The notes beneath the pieces are model-generated. The model was not told the origin of the DNA, did not search any database, and saw nothing but the letters and a program-made list of their open reading frames with translations. Below, piece by piece: positions 36,504 to 49,590 of a DNA stretch of 64,000 nucleotides. The translations under genes were made by a program, and so were the position numbers. Source of the stretch: Armatimonadota bacterium (GTDB taxonomy: Bacteria > Armatimonadota > HRBIN16). The stretch covers positions 62,001-126,000 of the forward strand of contig BPGT01000003.1 of the NCBI GenBank assembly GCA_026003175.1, read 5' to 3'. Position 1 is the stretch's first letter; each line of letters begins with the position of its first letter.

Positions 36504-37516
36504 GGAGGGTGTTCAAAAAATCGGTTAGTATCGGGTATATCGATTCCATGAAACGACGATACCTACCACAAAGCAGACTCACTACCCTGTCGGTGAAGGT
36601 CATCTTCACCATCGTCCAACGCTTCTGCCAAATCCATCCTCTGCCCCCACGCCGCGGGCGACCCTACAAATACCCCGAAGCGCTCATCCTCACCCTCCTC
36701 TTGCTGGGAGTGCGCGAAAACGCCTCCTACCGACGCCTACTGTTCGCCCTCGCCCCAGAACTGCTGCCCGACCAACCCCTGCCTGCCTTAGGCACGCTCG
36801 CCTACCGCTTGCAGCATCTTGCAGACGAACGCCTGCACCAACTGCTCACTTGGCTTGCCCAGCAGGGCATCGCGTCAGAGACGCCGACCCGTGAGACGCC
36901 GTGTGTGTTTGTGGATGGCACGGGCGTGGGGTATGCCTCACCGTTTTTGGCGCAGTATTTGCGTGGGGCACAGGTACGTCAGCAGCGGTCGCATGTGAAG
37001 GTGGTGGCGTTGGGGTGTTGGCAGGGGGGTCGGGTGTGGGTGATGGGGTTATCGTGTGGGGGGGCATATGCGGATGAGGGGCGTCTGTTGTGGGAGTGGG
37101 TGGAGCGTCATGGGCTTGGTGGTTTGTCGTGTGGCACTTTATTAGTTGGGGACGGGTTGTATGGTTATCGGGCGCAGTTATTGGTTGCGTTGGAGCGTGC
37201 GGGTTGGTTGCCTGTGGCAGTGGTTCGGGATGGCGTGTGGCAGCAGGTGCGTGCGGATGCGCGGTTGCGTGCGCGTGCACGTGCGCAGACATATGGTTGG
37301 GCGTTGCGGGAGCGTTATCGGATAGAGCAGGTGTTTGGTAGTGTGAAGGGAGCTTATGGGAGTGTGTGGCGAGCGCGTTCGTGGGTGGTTGCACGGGTGT
37401 GGGTGTGGGGCATGTTTGTGTTGTGGAACATGGTGGGTGTGGTGCAGGTGGCTGGTAGCGGTTGTTTTGTGTGTTGGTGGTGGGTGTGGGGTCTATGCGA
37501 TTTTTCGAACACCCTC
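36504..37516 (+). mobile_element. insertion sequence, IS4/IS5-type DDE, with 9-bp target duplication
   Basis: About 1,013 bp. Left end GAGGGTGTTCAAAAAATCG, right end CGATTTTTCGAACACCCTC: 19-bp inverted repeats with one mismatch. The target ATGCATTTT is duplicated at 36495-36503 and 37517-37525, with one extra G at the left tip. It carries one transposase gene. The outer 10-14 bases of its ends are identical to those of the three 186-bp MITEs in this window, which also duplicate 9 bp. Confidence 0.92.
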
Positions 37517-37582
37517 ATGCATTTTTGCTTGATCGAAAAAAATTTTTACAGATTTATGGAAGCAGATGCAAGCCGAGCCTGA
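36548..37582 (+). CDS. DDE transposase
   Basis: 344 residues from the ATG at 36548; the frame is open upstream outside the element but that part is not real. The catalytic triad is D123 (VFVDGTGVG), D202 (LLVGDGLYGY) and E260 (RYRIEQVFGSVKG), as in IS4/IS5-type RNase-H-fold enzymes. The gene has no stop inside the element: it reads through the right inverted repeat (from residue about 318) and borrows a TGA at 37580 in the host flank, giving 20-odd foreign residues. Codon third positions switch from C-rich to G/T-rich near residue 115. Confidence 0.9.
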   Translation: MKRRYLPQSRLTTLSVKVIFTIVQRFCQIHPLPPRRGRPYKYPEALILTLLLLGVRENASYRRLLFALAPELLPDQPLPALGTLAYRLQHLADERLHQLLTWLAQQGIASETPTRETPCVFVDGTGVGYASPFLAQYLRGAQVRQQRSHVKVVALGCWQGGRVWVMGLSCGGAYADEGRLLWEWVERHGLGGLSCGTLLVGDGLYGYRAQLLVALERAGWLPVAVVRDGVWQQVRADARLRARARAQTYGWALRERYRIEQVFGSVKGAYGSVWRARSWVVARVWVWGMFVLWNMVGVVQVAGSGCFVCWWWVWGLCDFSNTLMHFCLIEKNFYRFMEADASRA

Positions 37583-37662
37583 CAGGTGAACAGGTTTGGC
37601 AGGAGAGGAACAACCACATCGCGAAAAAGCTTGTAATCTCACACGGAACAGGCAAAGTGAGG

Positions 37663-38694
37663 ATGGCACAACCGCCCATCACGAGCGTAGACGAACTGGA
37701 AGAAAGGCTTTCTCGTCCTACACCGGAGGTAGTGCAGCTCTTTCGGGAAGTGCAGGGCGACCTGCTGGTGCTGGGCGTAGCGGGCAAAATGGGTCCCACA
37801 CTGGCGCGGATGGCGCGTCGCGCGATGGACGAGGCGGGTAACCCCGCGAAGGTGATCGGGGTAGCCCGCTTTTCACAACCGGAGGTGCGCGAGCAGCTGG
37901 GGCAGGCTGGGATACATACCGTCGCCTGCGACCTGCTGGACCCGGAATCGGTGAATAGTCTGCCCGATGCCCCCAACGTGGTGTTCATGGCGGGCATGAA
38001 GTTCGGCACCACCGGCGCAGAACCACTCACCTGGGCAATGAACACTGTTGCCCCTGCATACGTCGCAAACCGATTCCGCCAATCTCGGATCGTGGTGTTC
38101 TCCACCGGCAACGTGTATCCCCTGGTTCCAGTGACAAGCGGCGGCGCAACCGAAGAGACCCCTCCTGCACCGATCGGCGAGTATGCGCAATCCGCGCTGG
38201 GCAGGGAGCGCGTTTTCCAGTACTTTTCCGCACGCTGTGGCACTCCGGCAGCCATCTATCGCCTGAACTATGCGGTGGAGCTGCGCTACGGTATTATTCT
38301 GGACGTAGCGCAGAAGGTGTGGACGGGCGAGCCGGTTCCGCTGGCGATGGGCTGTGTGAACGTGATATGGCAGGGCGATGCCTGTGCGTGGGCGCTGCGC
38401 TGTTTGTCGCTGGCGCAGTCACCGCCGCTGGTACTGAACGCTACCGGTCCCGAGACGCTCTCTGTCCGTTATCTGGCGCACCGATTAGGCGAGCTGATGG
38501 GCAAGCAACCGCGCTTTGAGGGTACGGAGGCGGAAACGGCTCTGCTCAGCAACGCTAGCAAGGCGCATCGTCTCTTCGGTTATCCGACGGTGACGGTAGA
38601 CACCGTCATCCAGTGGGTAGCGCATTGGGTAATGCAGGGGTTTCCCACCCTGAACAAGCCCACACACTATGAGGTGCGAGACGGGAGGTTCTAG
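37663..38694 (+). CDS. NAD-dependent epimerase/dehydratase-like protein
   Basis: 343 residues from the ATG at 37663 (the frame is open further up, into the insertion sequence, but the protein similarity begins here). Rossmann fold with LGVAGKMGPTLA (37-48) as the dinucleotide loop. The usual YxxxK of extended SDRs is not present (GEYAQSALGRERVF has Tyr but no Lys), so catalysis may differ or be lost. Sugar-nucleotide or related substrates are possible. Followed after 30 bases by a GT4 glycosyltransferase on the same strand. Confidence 0.75.
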   Translation: MAQPPITSVDELEERLSRPTPEVVQLFREVQGDLLVLGVAGKMGPTLARMARRAMDEAGNPAKVIGVARFSQPEVREQLGQAGIHTVACDLLDPESVNSLPDAPNVVFMAGMKFGTTGAEPLTWAMNTVAPAYVANRFRQSRIVVFSTGNVYPLVPVTSGGATEETPPAPIGEYAQSALGRERVFQYFSARCGTPAAIYRLNYAVELRYGIILDVAQKVWTGEPVPLAMGCVNVIWQGDACAWALRCLSLAQSPPLVLNATGPETLSVRYLAHRLGELMGKQPRFEGTEAETALLSNASKAHRLFGYPTVTVDTVIQWVAHWVMQGFPTLNKPTHYEVRDGRF

Positions 38695-38724
38695 CTGTAA
38701 CACAGGAGGTTAGACGATATTCAA

Positions 38725-39954
38725 ATGCGGATTATCATGCTCTCGTGGGAGTACCCTCCGAAGATAGTGGGAGGCATTGCACGGCACGTTTACGAACTGG
38801 GGCACGCGCTGGCGGAAGAGGACGTGGAGGTGCACGTCATCACCGCTGAGTTCCCCGGCGCGCCTGCATACGAACGGCAGCATGACCTCTTGCACGTGCA
38901 TCGTGTGCCGGTGACCGAGCACGCCAACGACTTTGTGCACTGGGTGCAGCTGCTCAACCGCTCCATGCAGGCGAAAGCAGAGGAGTTGCTGAATCACTGG
39001 CAACAGGAGGGCAAGCCTTTTAAATCGCGTGCTTTTGCCGACGGTGTGTTGTTGCACGCGCACGACTGGCTGGCGCACTACAGCGGCGCTTATCTCAAAC
39101 ACGCCTATCACCTGCCGCTTATCGCCACTATCCACGCCACCGAGTACGGACGCAATAACGGTCTGCACAACGACCTGCAGCGTTACATCGCCAGCGTGGA
39201 GTGGCAGCTCAGCTACGAGGCATGGCGGGTGATATGTTGCTCGTGGTACATGAAGGGCGAGGTGGAATTCGCCCTGCAAACGCCTTCCGACAAGATCGTA
39301 GTGATTCCCAACGGTGTGGACGCCACCAAGTTTGAGTTCAAGTTCGACGAAGCGGAGAGGCAAGCCTTCCGTAACAACTACGCCGCGCCCGACGAAAAGA
39401 TTCTCTTCTTTGTCGGCAGGATGGTGCGCGAGAAGGGTGCGCATGTTCTGCTGGAAGCATTGCCCAAGGTGCGTGTGGTGTATCCGAAAGTGAAGCTGTT
39501 GATTGTGGGCGGTGGGTATCGCGACCACCTGGTGCAGCTGGCAAACTGGCTAGGTGTTGCTCCTCACGTATACTTTACTGGCTTCGTGCCTGACGATGTG
39601 CTGTTGCGCATCTACCGCATCGCCGACGTGGCGGTGTTCCCGAGCCTGTACGAGCCGTTCGGCATCGTTGCGCTGGAAGCGATGGCGGCGCGTATTCCCG
39701 TGGTGGTCTCCGATGCAGGGGGCTTGAAAGAGGTGGTGGAGCACAACGTAACGGGTATTGTCACCTGGCTCAATAACTCTGATAGCCTCGCGTGGGGTAT
39801 TTTGGAAGTGCTGCAAAACCCCGAGCGCGCCCAGGAGATGGTGAAAGAGGCGTACAAGCGGGTGAAAACCACCTACAACTGGAAGCGCATCGCCCGACAG
39901 ACCATCGAACAGTACCGGCAGGTGTGGAGCGAGTACCGGAAGAGCGACTGGTAG
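38725..39954 (+). CDS. GT4-family glycosyltransferase
   Basis: 409 residues, GT-B fold. N-terminal EYPPKIVGGIARHVYELG (donor/acceptor glycine loop), HAHDWLA, and the C-terminal donor site PSLYEPFGIVALEAMA with the retaining-GT E-x7-E pattern. NGVDATKF and FVGRMVREKG are the standard linkers. Similar to starch/glycogen-synthase-like GT4 enzymes using ADP- or UDP-glucose; the exact product is unclear. Cytoplasmic. Confidence 0.88.
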   Translation: MRIIMLSWEYPPKIVGGIARHVYELGHALAEEDVEVHVITAEFPGAPAYERQHDLLHVHRVPVTEHANDFVHWVQLLNRSMQAKAEELLNHWQQEGKPFKSRAFADGVLLHAHDWLAHYSGAYLKHAYHLPLIATIHATEYGRNNGLHNDLQRYIASVEWQLSYEAWRVICCSWYMKGEVEFALQTPSDKIVVIPNGVDATKFEFKFDEAERQAFRNNYAAPDEKILFFVGRMVREKGAHVLLEALPKVRVVYPKVKLLIVGGGYRDHLVQLANWLGVAPHVYFTGFVPDDVLLRIYRIADVAVFPSLYEPFGIVALEAMAARIPVVVSDAGGLKEVVEHNVTGIVTWLNNSDSLAWGILEVLQNPERAQEMVKEAYKRVKTTYNWKRIARQTIEQYRQVWSEYRKSDW

Positions 39955-39997
39955 CCTCTCTTGATTTTACTCCCCTCTGCTCAAGTATACTGAAGAC

Positions 39998-41176
39998 ATG
40001 CAGACGGCAGAAAAGAGGGAAACTATCCCACCTGTTTCCGCAGCCACCAATCCGCTTTCCGCGTGGCTCTTTTTTCGACGCAACCTGTCGCGTACCGCGC
40101 CGGTAGCTCTGGTCATCGTGTTGTCGGTAGTGCTCATCGGTACGGTGGTCACCATCATCCGCAGCATCGACCTTACCGTGCTCACCGTTTACGGCTACAA
40201 CCGCTACTTTCTGGTGGCGGTGCCGCGCAATGGCAACCAGATTGCGCCCCAGGCGGAGATGACCATCCGCGCCGAGCCGCTGGCGAAGCAGATTTATCGC
40301 ATCAGCGTGTGCTTTACCAACATCCACACCATCTTTGGCAAATTCCCGTTTGTGCTGTTCGGCTTGACGCAGGAAGAGATGCCGAAGATGCTACGCTTGA
40401 CGCGCATGAGGCTGGTGCAGGGCAGACTGCCTCGTGAGGGTGAGGCGGCTTGTGCTCTCTCGATAGGCATCGCGCGCAACCGTAACCTCAAAATCGGCGA
40501 CGTGGTGCTTGCGCCCAATATTGAAGACAGCTTCGCCCCTGTACCGGTAAAGCTGGTGGGACTGCTGGACGGCGAGAACTGGTTCGCTGTTATCTCGAAA
40601 GAGTTCGTGCAGAAGAACTACTTTCCACCGTTGGAAGAGATTGTGGTTGCCGCGCCTGCTCCCGAACAGCAACCGGAGCTGGACAGACGGCTCGACAAGG
40701 CACTGGACAAGCGGCTGGTACGCCTGTTCACGTTCGGGCAGCTGGTTCGGGAGCTGCGCTCCTCACTGAGAAACCTGTATCTGATTATGAACATCGTTAT
40801 CGCGATTGTGGTGCTGGTGATTGCCATCATGATGGGGATGCTCTCCAACATCTTCTTTATGCAGCGGCTGCCGGAGTTCGCCCTGCTGGCGGCGATGGGC
40901 TACACGCGCGGGATGTTGCTGTGGCGTGTGGTGCGGGAAACCGCGCTGCTGGTGGCTATCGGCTGGACGGTGGGCGTGCTATTGAGCATGGGTATCCTGT
41001 GGGGGCTGTATTGGTGGGTGTTCGAGCCGCGCGGGATGTTACTGCAGCCGATGGACTGGCAGGCGTACCAATACACCGTTCCCGTTCCGATTGCGGTGCT
41101 AGCGTTCGCGGCAATGTCGGTGGGACCACGCCTGCTGGCGATGGACCCCGTGCTGGTGATTGAGCGGAAGGTGTAA
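39998..41176 (+). CDS. ABC transporter permease (FtsX/MacB type)
   Basis: 392 residues with the four-helix FtsX layout: one N-terminal membrane segment (VALVIVLSVVLIGTVVTII), a large periplasmic domain (about 60-255), then three C-terminal segments (LIMNIVIAIVVLVIAIMMG, TALLVAIGWTVGVLL, VPVPIAVLAFAAMSV). The next gene is its ATPase, 4 bases after the stop, so the pair forms a lipoprotein-export or MacB-like mechanotransmission machine. Confidence 0.85.
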   Translation: MQTAEKRETIPPVSAATNPLSAWLFFRRNLSRTAPVALVIVLSVVLIGTVVTIIRSIDLTVLTVYGYNRYFLVAVPRNGNQIAPQAEMTIRAEPLAKQIYRISVCFTNIHTIFGKFPFVLFGLTQEEMPKMLRLTRMRLVQGRLPREGEAACALSIGIARNRNLKIGDVVLAPNIEDSFAPVPVKLVGLLDGENWFAVISKEFVQKNYFPPLEEIVVAAPAPEQQPELDRRLDKALDKRLVRLFTFGQLVRELRSSLRNLYLIMNIVIAIVVLVIAIMMGMLSNIFFMQRLPEFALLAAMGYTRGMLLWRVVRETALLVAIGWTVGVLLSMGILWGLYWWVFEPRGMLLQPMDWQAYQYTVPVPIAVLAFAAMSVGPRLLAMDPVLVIERKV

Positions 41177-41180
41177 AGCG

Positions 41181-41840
41181 ATGCTGTACACGGACGAGGT
41201 CACTCTGGCATATCGAGAAGCGGATCGTGAGGTGCTGGCGGTAGACCGCGTGTCGGTAGAGGTGCGGGCAGGCGAGTTTGTGGGCATCATGGGACCTTCC
41301 GGTTCCGGCAAGAGCAGCCTGCTGTACCTGATGAGCGGATTGAAGCTGCCCACCAGCGGCGAGGTGCGTTACCGCAACCGGGTGATTCATCTGCTGAGCG
41401 AGCGCGAGCGGATGCAACTGCGCCGGCGCGAGTTTGGTTTCGTGTTCCAGCAACCCTATCTGCTTCCTTACCTCACCGCGTTAGAGAACGTACTGGTGGC
41501 GGTTCCGGGCGACCGCGAGGCGTACGAACGTGCGCTGGAGCTGTTCGATCGGCTGGGGCTGTCGCATCTGGCTAACCGCTATCCGCACAAGCTGTCGGGC
41601 GGCGAGAGACAACGGGTGTGTGTGGTGCGTGCGATGGTGCATCAACCGCAGATTATCTTCGCCGACGAGCCTACCGCCTCGCTGGACCACATCAACGGGC
41701 ACGCGGTCATCCGCCTGCTGGCGGACTATCGTGGGAGGGGCGCGGTGGTTGTGGTCACACACGACCCCGAGATGCTCGCCGACGCCGACCGAATATACTC
41801 TCTGCGCGATGGGCGGCTGGTTCAGCCGGTGAGGGTGTAA
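41181..41840 (+). CDS. ABC transporter ATP-binding protein (LolD/MacB type)
   Basis: 219 residues from the ATG at 41181. Walker A GPSGSGKS, Q-loop FVFQQPYLLP, signature LSGGERQR, Walker B IIFADEP and H-loop THD are all intact. Partner of the FtsX-like permease directly upstream. Cytoplasmic face of the membrane. Confidence 0.93.
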   Translation: MLYTDEVTLAYREADREVLAVDRVSVEVRAGEFVGIMGPSGSGKSSLLYLMSGLKLPTSGEVRYRNRVIHLLSERERMQLRRREFGFVFQQPYLLPYLTALENVLVAVPGDREAYERALELFDRLGLSHLANRYPHKLSGGERQRVCVVRAMVHQPQIIFADEPTASLDHINGHAVIRLLADYRGRGAVVVVTHDPEMLADADRIYSLRDGRLVQPVRV

Positions 41841-42025
41841 ACGGGGTTCCGGGTCCACCCTTCAGAGCTGGAAAGAATCCGGCGAGGGCGAGGCTCCCGC
41901 CGGTCTGTATGCCGCGACCTTCGGGTTGCGCTGGCTGAAACCTGCGGCTATAACTCTGCAGCAGGGTTTCGCTTGATGTAGCCACAGGGCATCCGCCCAT
42001 CGACTCGTTGGCAGCCTCGCTTCTA

Positions 42026-43495
<1,470 letters not shown>

Positions 43496-43543
43496 TTATT
43501 TTACACGCATAGAAGGCTTCTGGCAACGTTTGGCGCGGTAAGT

Positions 43544-45274
43544 TTAGCGCAGGGTTTTGGGGGCGGTATAGGTGACCTTTAGCCAGTAGCTGGGCTTCGG
43601 GTTATCTGATGGGGTATTATAGCTCCGAACAAAAAACTCGTAGTACTCGTAATCGCGGATGTTGAAGGGAATAAACGACAGGCGGGCGCCCTGTGAGGTA
43701 GAGCGGGTGACGGTTAGCCTGCGCATCAGCCGTCCCCGGGCGGTGCGCAGCTCCACCACGATCGAAGTGGTATCCGTCCAGCTGCGCGCATCCCAATATA
43801 GCTCTGCGACGATGGGCTTGCGGGCAGCAACGCAGATTCGCCCTACCTTCACGAGGCGGGTATTGTCGGCAGGGGGAATGTCCAGGTCCACAGCCCCTGC
43901 GAACTCCTGCGTGACCGGCTGCTCCTGTATTGGGAAGGTTCCGGTGATACCGCTCACCGAGTAGGCAACGTAGCCGTTCGCCGGTATCGTGATGGTTACT
44001 CGTCCATAAGCGTCGGTCACACGGTCGGGAGCGTTGCCGGTGTAGTCATGGATGCGAGTATACGGGGCAAAACCGGTTTGCACAGTTACCGTTTTGCTGG
44101 CAAGCTCGTTATCGTTCAAGCCAACCAGCAGTTTATACCCGCCCGTGCGCTCGTATACGAAGACATCCTCATCTTTCCACCGCTCTTGCGTGGTACCCGA
44201 AGCGATGTGTTCATGTATCCAGATGAGGTTGTCGATAATGGGCTTCATGCCGTACTGGTAGTAATCCTTCCAGAAGACAGTGGGATACCCTTCCGAGGTC
44301 AAAATATAGGCGTAGGCAAGATGCTTGTTTTTGATGATGGGGTCGTAGCGGTCGGTATCATGGTTTTCCACAAAGGTCACTGCCTTCCACGGGTCAATGC
44401 CCACCAATCCGGCGTGGTCTAAGCGTCGCATATCGTAGAAGCCGCTGGAGTTGCACATGTTTTTCAGCTCTTCACGCAGAGCGAAGTCGAACACGTGCGC
44501 TCGTCCACCCATTGCCACGTTCGCCCACCAGTTCAGCGTGTCTGGGTTGGTATCCCAGTACTCCCCGACCGCGAACTTGTCCGCCATTGCACCGTATGCC
44601 AGATACTCCTTCAGATAGGTATAACTGATACCCTTCACGTTATCCAGGCGGTAGCCCTGTACGCCCAGCGCCTTCGTCAACCAGTCTCCGGCAGCTTTCA
44701 GCCCCTCCGCCACATAGGGGTTTGTATGGCACAGGTCGCGCCCAAAGCCCCAGTAATCACCCGGCACATTGGGGCACTGGCTATGGTAGTTGGGGTGGAA
44801 GTCAAAGTAGCCCTTCTGGAATCGCCCGCGCCCATCGTTGCCGTAGGCATCCTTATAGCGGAAGTTCCAGTACCCGTCATCGCCGTTGCGGTGGTTCAAC
44901 ACCATGTCCACGTATACGTCCAGCCCGTTGGCGCGCATCACCGCTACCGCCCTTAGCAGTTCATCGCGGGTGCCCCATCTGGTAGCTACTGTGCCTTTCT
45001 GGTTCTTACTGCCGATGTCGTAGTCGTCGAAGGGGTCATAACCGCTGGAGTATCCGCCAGATGCCCCTTTCAGCACAGGGGGTATCCATACCGCCGTAAA
45101 TCCCGCCTTGCGCAGGCTGTTAGCTTGTTTCGCCAGGTACGTCCACCAGGAGTCCCGCCCGCCGGTGCTGGCGTCCCAGTAGAACCCCTGCATGAGCACG
45201 CCTGCAGAGGCTCGCAACCACAATACGAGAGCGAGAACAGCGGTAAATACCCAGCGACCTGTGCGCAGTTTCAT
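43544..45274 (-). CDS. secreted alpha-amylase (GH13) with C-terminal beta domain
   Basis: 576 residues from the ATG at 45274; signal peptide MKLRTGRWVFTAVLALVLWL. Catalytic residues: D211 (GYRLDNVKG), E238 (AVGEYWD), D306 (FVENHDTDR); VDMVLNHR is conserved region I. After the barrel and C-domain (to about 470) comes an extra beta-sandwich of about 100 residues without a clear family. Hydrolyses starch outside the cell. A near-consensus promoter and the palindrome GAATACGTATTC lie just upstream, shared with the lacI at 60 kb. Confidence 0.92.
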   Translation of the reverse strand: MKLRTGRWVFTAVLALVLWLRASAGVLMQGFYWDASTGGRDSWWTYLAKQANSLRKAGFTAVWIPPVLKGASGGYSSGYDPFDDYDIGSKNQKGTVATRWGTRDELLRAVAVMRANGLDVYVDMVLNHRNGDDGYWNFRYKDAYGNDGRGRFQKGYFDFHPNYHSQCPNVPGDYWGFGRDLCHTNPYVAEGLKAAGDWLTKALGVQGYRLDNVKGISYTYLKEYLAYGAMADKFAVGEYWDTNPDTLNWWANVAMGGRAHVFDFALREELKNMCNSSGFYDMRRLDHAGLVGIDPWKAVTFVENHDTDRYDPIIKNKHLAYAYILTSEGYPTVFWKDYYQYGMKPIIDNLIWIHEHIASGTTQERWKDEDVFVYERTGGYKLLVGLNDNELASKTVTVQTGFAPYTRIHDYTGNAPDRVTDAYGRVTITIPANGYVAYSVSGITGTFPIQEQPVTQEFAGAVDLDIPPADNTRLVKVGRICVAARKPIVAELYWDARSWTDTTSIVVELRTARGRLMRRLTVTRSTSQGARLSFIPFNIRDYEYYEFFVRSYNTPSDNPKPSYWLKVTYTAPKTLR

Positions 45275-45300
45275 CGCCTGATACACCTGTTCAATGAAGG

Positions 45301-45312
45301 GAATACGTATTC
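45301..45312. promoter_or_regulatory. LacI-type operator of the alpha-amylase gene
   Basis: Perfect 12-bp palindrome GAATACGTATTC with the central CpG typical of LacI-family operators. It begins 8 bases after the -10 box, i.e. at the transcription start. The same palindrome, in the same position relative to a promoter, stands before the lacI gene at 60956-60967; the common extended form is AGAATACGTATTCC-N-TTC. Confidence 0.8.
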
Positions 45313-45320
45313 TCACAACG

Positions 45321-45349
45321 ATTCTACCGCCCCGTTCCACGCCTGTCAA
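45321..45349 (-). promoter_or_regulatory. alpha-amylase promoter
   Basis: Minus strand: TTGACA, 17 bases, TAGAAT. The first T of the -35 box is part of the 9-bp target duplicated by MITE copy 3, so the element abuts the promoter. Confidence 0.8.
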
Positions 45350-45357
45350 CGTCCGCT

Positions 45358-45543
45358 GAGGGTGTTCGAGAATTGTTGAGAAGTTGGTTGTAGCGCAAGG
45401 AGAGAGGCGTTCTTGCTATCCCTGCCTTACCTCACCCCCGTCCCCTCTCCTACGAGGAGAGGGGCGTTCCCCCTTCCCTTGCAGGGAAGGGGGCAAGGGG
45501 GTTAGGTTATCTATCCATTCAACCAGCAATTTCGAACACCCTC
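45358..45543. mobile_element. MITE copy 3 (186 bp) between divergent amylase and recG promoters
   Basis: Ends and inner hairpins as in copy 1, sequence nearly identical. Target duplication ACGTCCGCT at 45349-45357 and 45544-45552. It separates two divergent -35 boxes that would have been only about 8 bases apart before insertion. Confidence 0.95.
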
Positions 45544-45551
45544 ACGTCCGC

Positions 45552-45581
45552 TTGACAAACCATCCCTGAAACGTTTACAAT
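45552..45581 (+). promoter_or_regulatory. recG promoter
   Basis: TTGACA, 18 bases, TACAAT. The first T is the last base of the right-hand target duplication of MITE copy 3. Confidence 0.7.
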
Positions 45582-45622
45582 CTATCCCTGCAGGGTGCAA
45601 ACATCGGCAGGGGTAGGGAAGG

Positions 45623-48808
<3,186 letters not shown>

Positions 48809-48856
48809 ACGTGCACCACATCCGAATCTGCTGAATTCAAAAGGAGGAGGAAATAG

Positions 48857-49588
48857 ATGTCTCGTCTAGAGCGTGCCTTTACCCTTATCGAGCTTCTTGT
48901 GGTTATCGCCATTATCGCTATCCTGGCGGCGATACTGTTCCCCGTCTTTTCTCAGGCGAGGGAAAAGGCACGCCAAACTGCGTGCCTCTCCAATATGCGC
49001 CAGCTGGGGATCGCGCTAAGTATGTACATGGAGGATTCCGACGGCTTGAGCTTCTTCTTCGGGCACAACAGTCGGCTGAGCCGGTGCTACCCCACTGCTC
49101 CACTGGGCGCGACTCGTGAAAACCGCTGGTGGAACCAGATACTACCCTACACACGCATGAGTGGTGCGTTGCTGGTGTGCCCGTCGGATGGTGGACGAAC
49201 GCCTCACGCGCTGGAGGATGGGCGGGAGGGGCGGCCGTTCGTGCCGCGCTCGTATGTGGCGAACCGCGCAGGAGAGTGTTTGCCCATTGCGGCGATAGAT
49301 AACCCCGCGGATATCGTGATCGTCACCGAAAAAGGTGATCCTTTTGACGATTCATGGTTCGAACCGCCTAAGAACCTGTACGACAAGACAGGATATAACC
49401 AGCCGGTGCTGGCAATGACACGCCATTCGGGAGGGTGCAACAGCATGTTCTTTGATGGTCACGCGAAGTGGCTCAGTCGGGGAGCATGGCTATCGAACCC
49501 CTGCGGGGAGCCTTATTCGGGGGTCGAATTGATTCGCCGCTACCCCATTCCGGGTGGTGACTTCTGGCACCCGAACTGTCCGCAATGA
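48857..49588 (+). CDS. DUF1559-type prepilin (H-x-DG family)
   Basis: 243 residues. Class III prepilin N-terminus [26 protein letters not shown]; the residue before the cleavage point is Ala, not the usual Gly. [20 protein letters not shown] follows, and the C-terminal part has [17 protein letters not shown], the H-x-DG box. These proteins are abundant in Planctomycetes and Armatimonadota and form type II secretion or pilus-like fibres. AAGGAGGAGG precedes the ATG. Confidence 0.93.
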   Translation: MSRLERAFTLIELLVVIAIIAILAAILFPVFSQAREKARQTACLSNMRQLGIALSMYMEDSDGLSFFFGHNSRLSRCYPTAPLGATRENRWWNQILPYTRMSGALLVCPSDGGRTPHALEDGREGRPFVPRSYVANRAGECLPIAAIDNPADIVIVTEKGDPFDDSWFEPPKNLYDKTGYNQPVLAMTRHSGGCNSMFFDGHAKWLSRGAWLSNPCGEPYSGVELIRRYPIPGGDFWHPNCPQ

Positions 49589-49590
49589 GT

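Noticed and set aside
41841-42025. Small gene or RNA between the ABC ATPase and proS
   Set aside because: No open frame with a start signal; only REP-like phrases such as GGCGAGGCTCCCGCCGG were seen.
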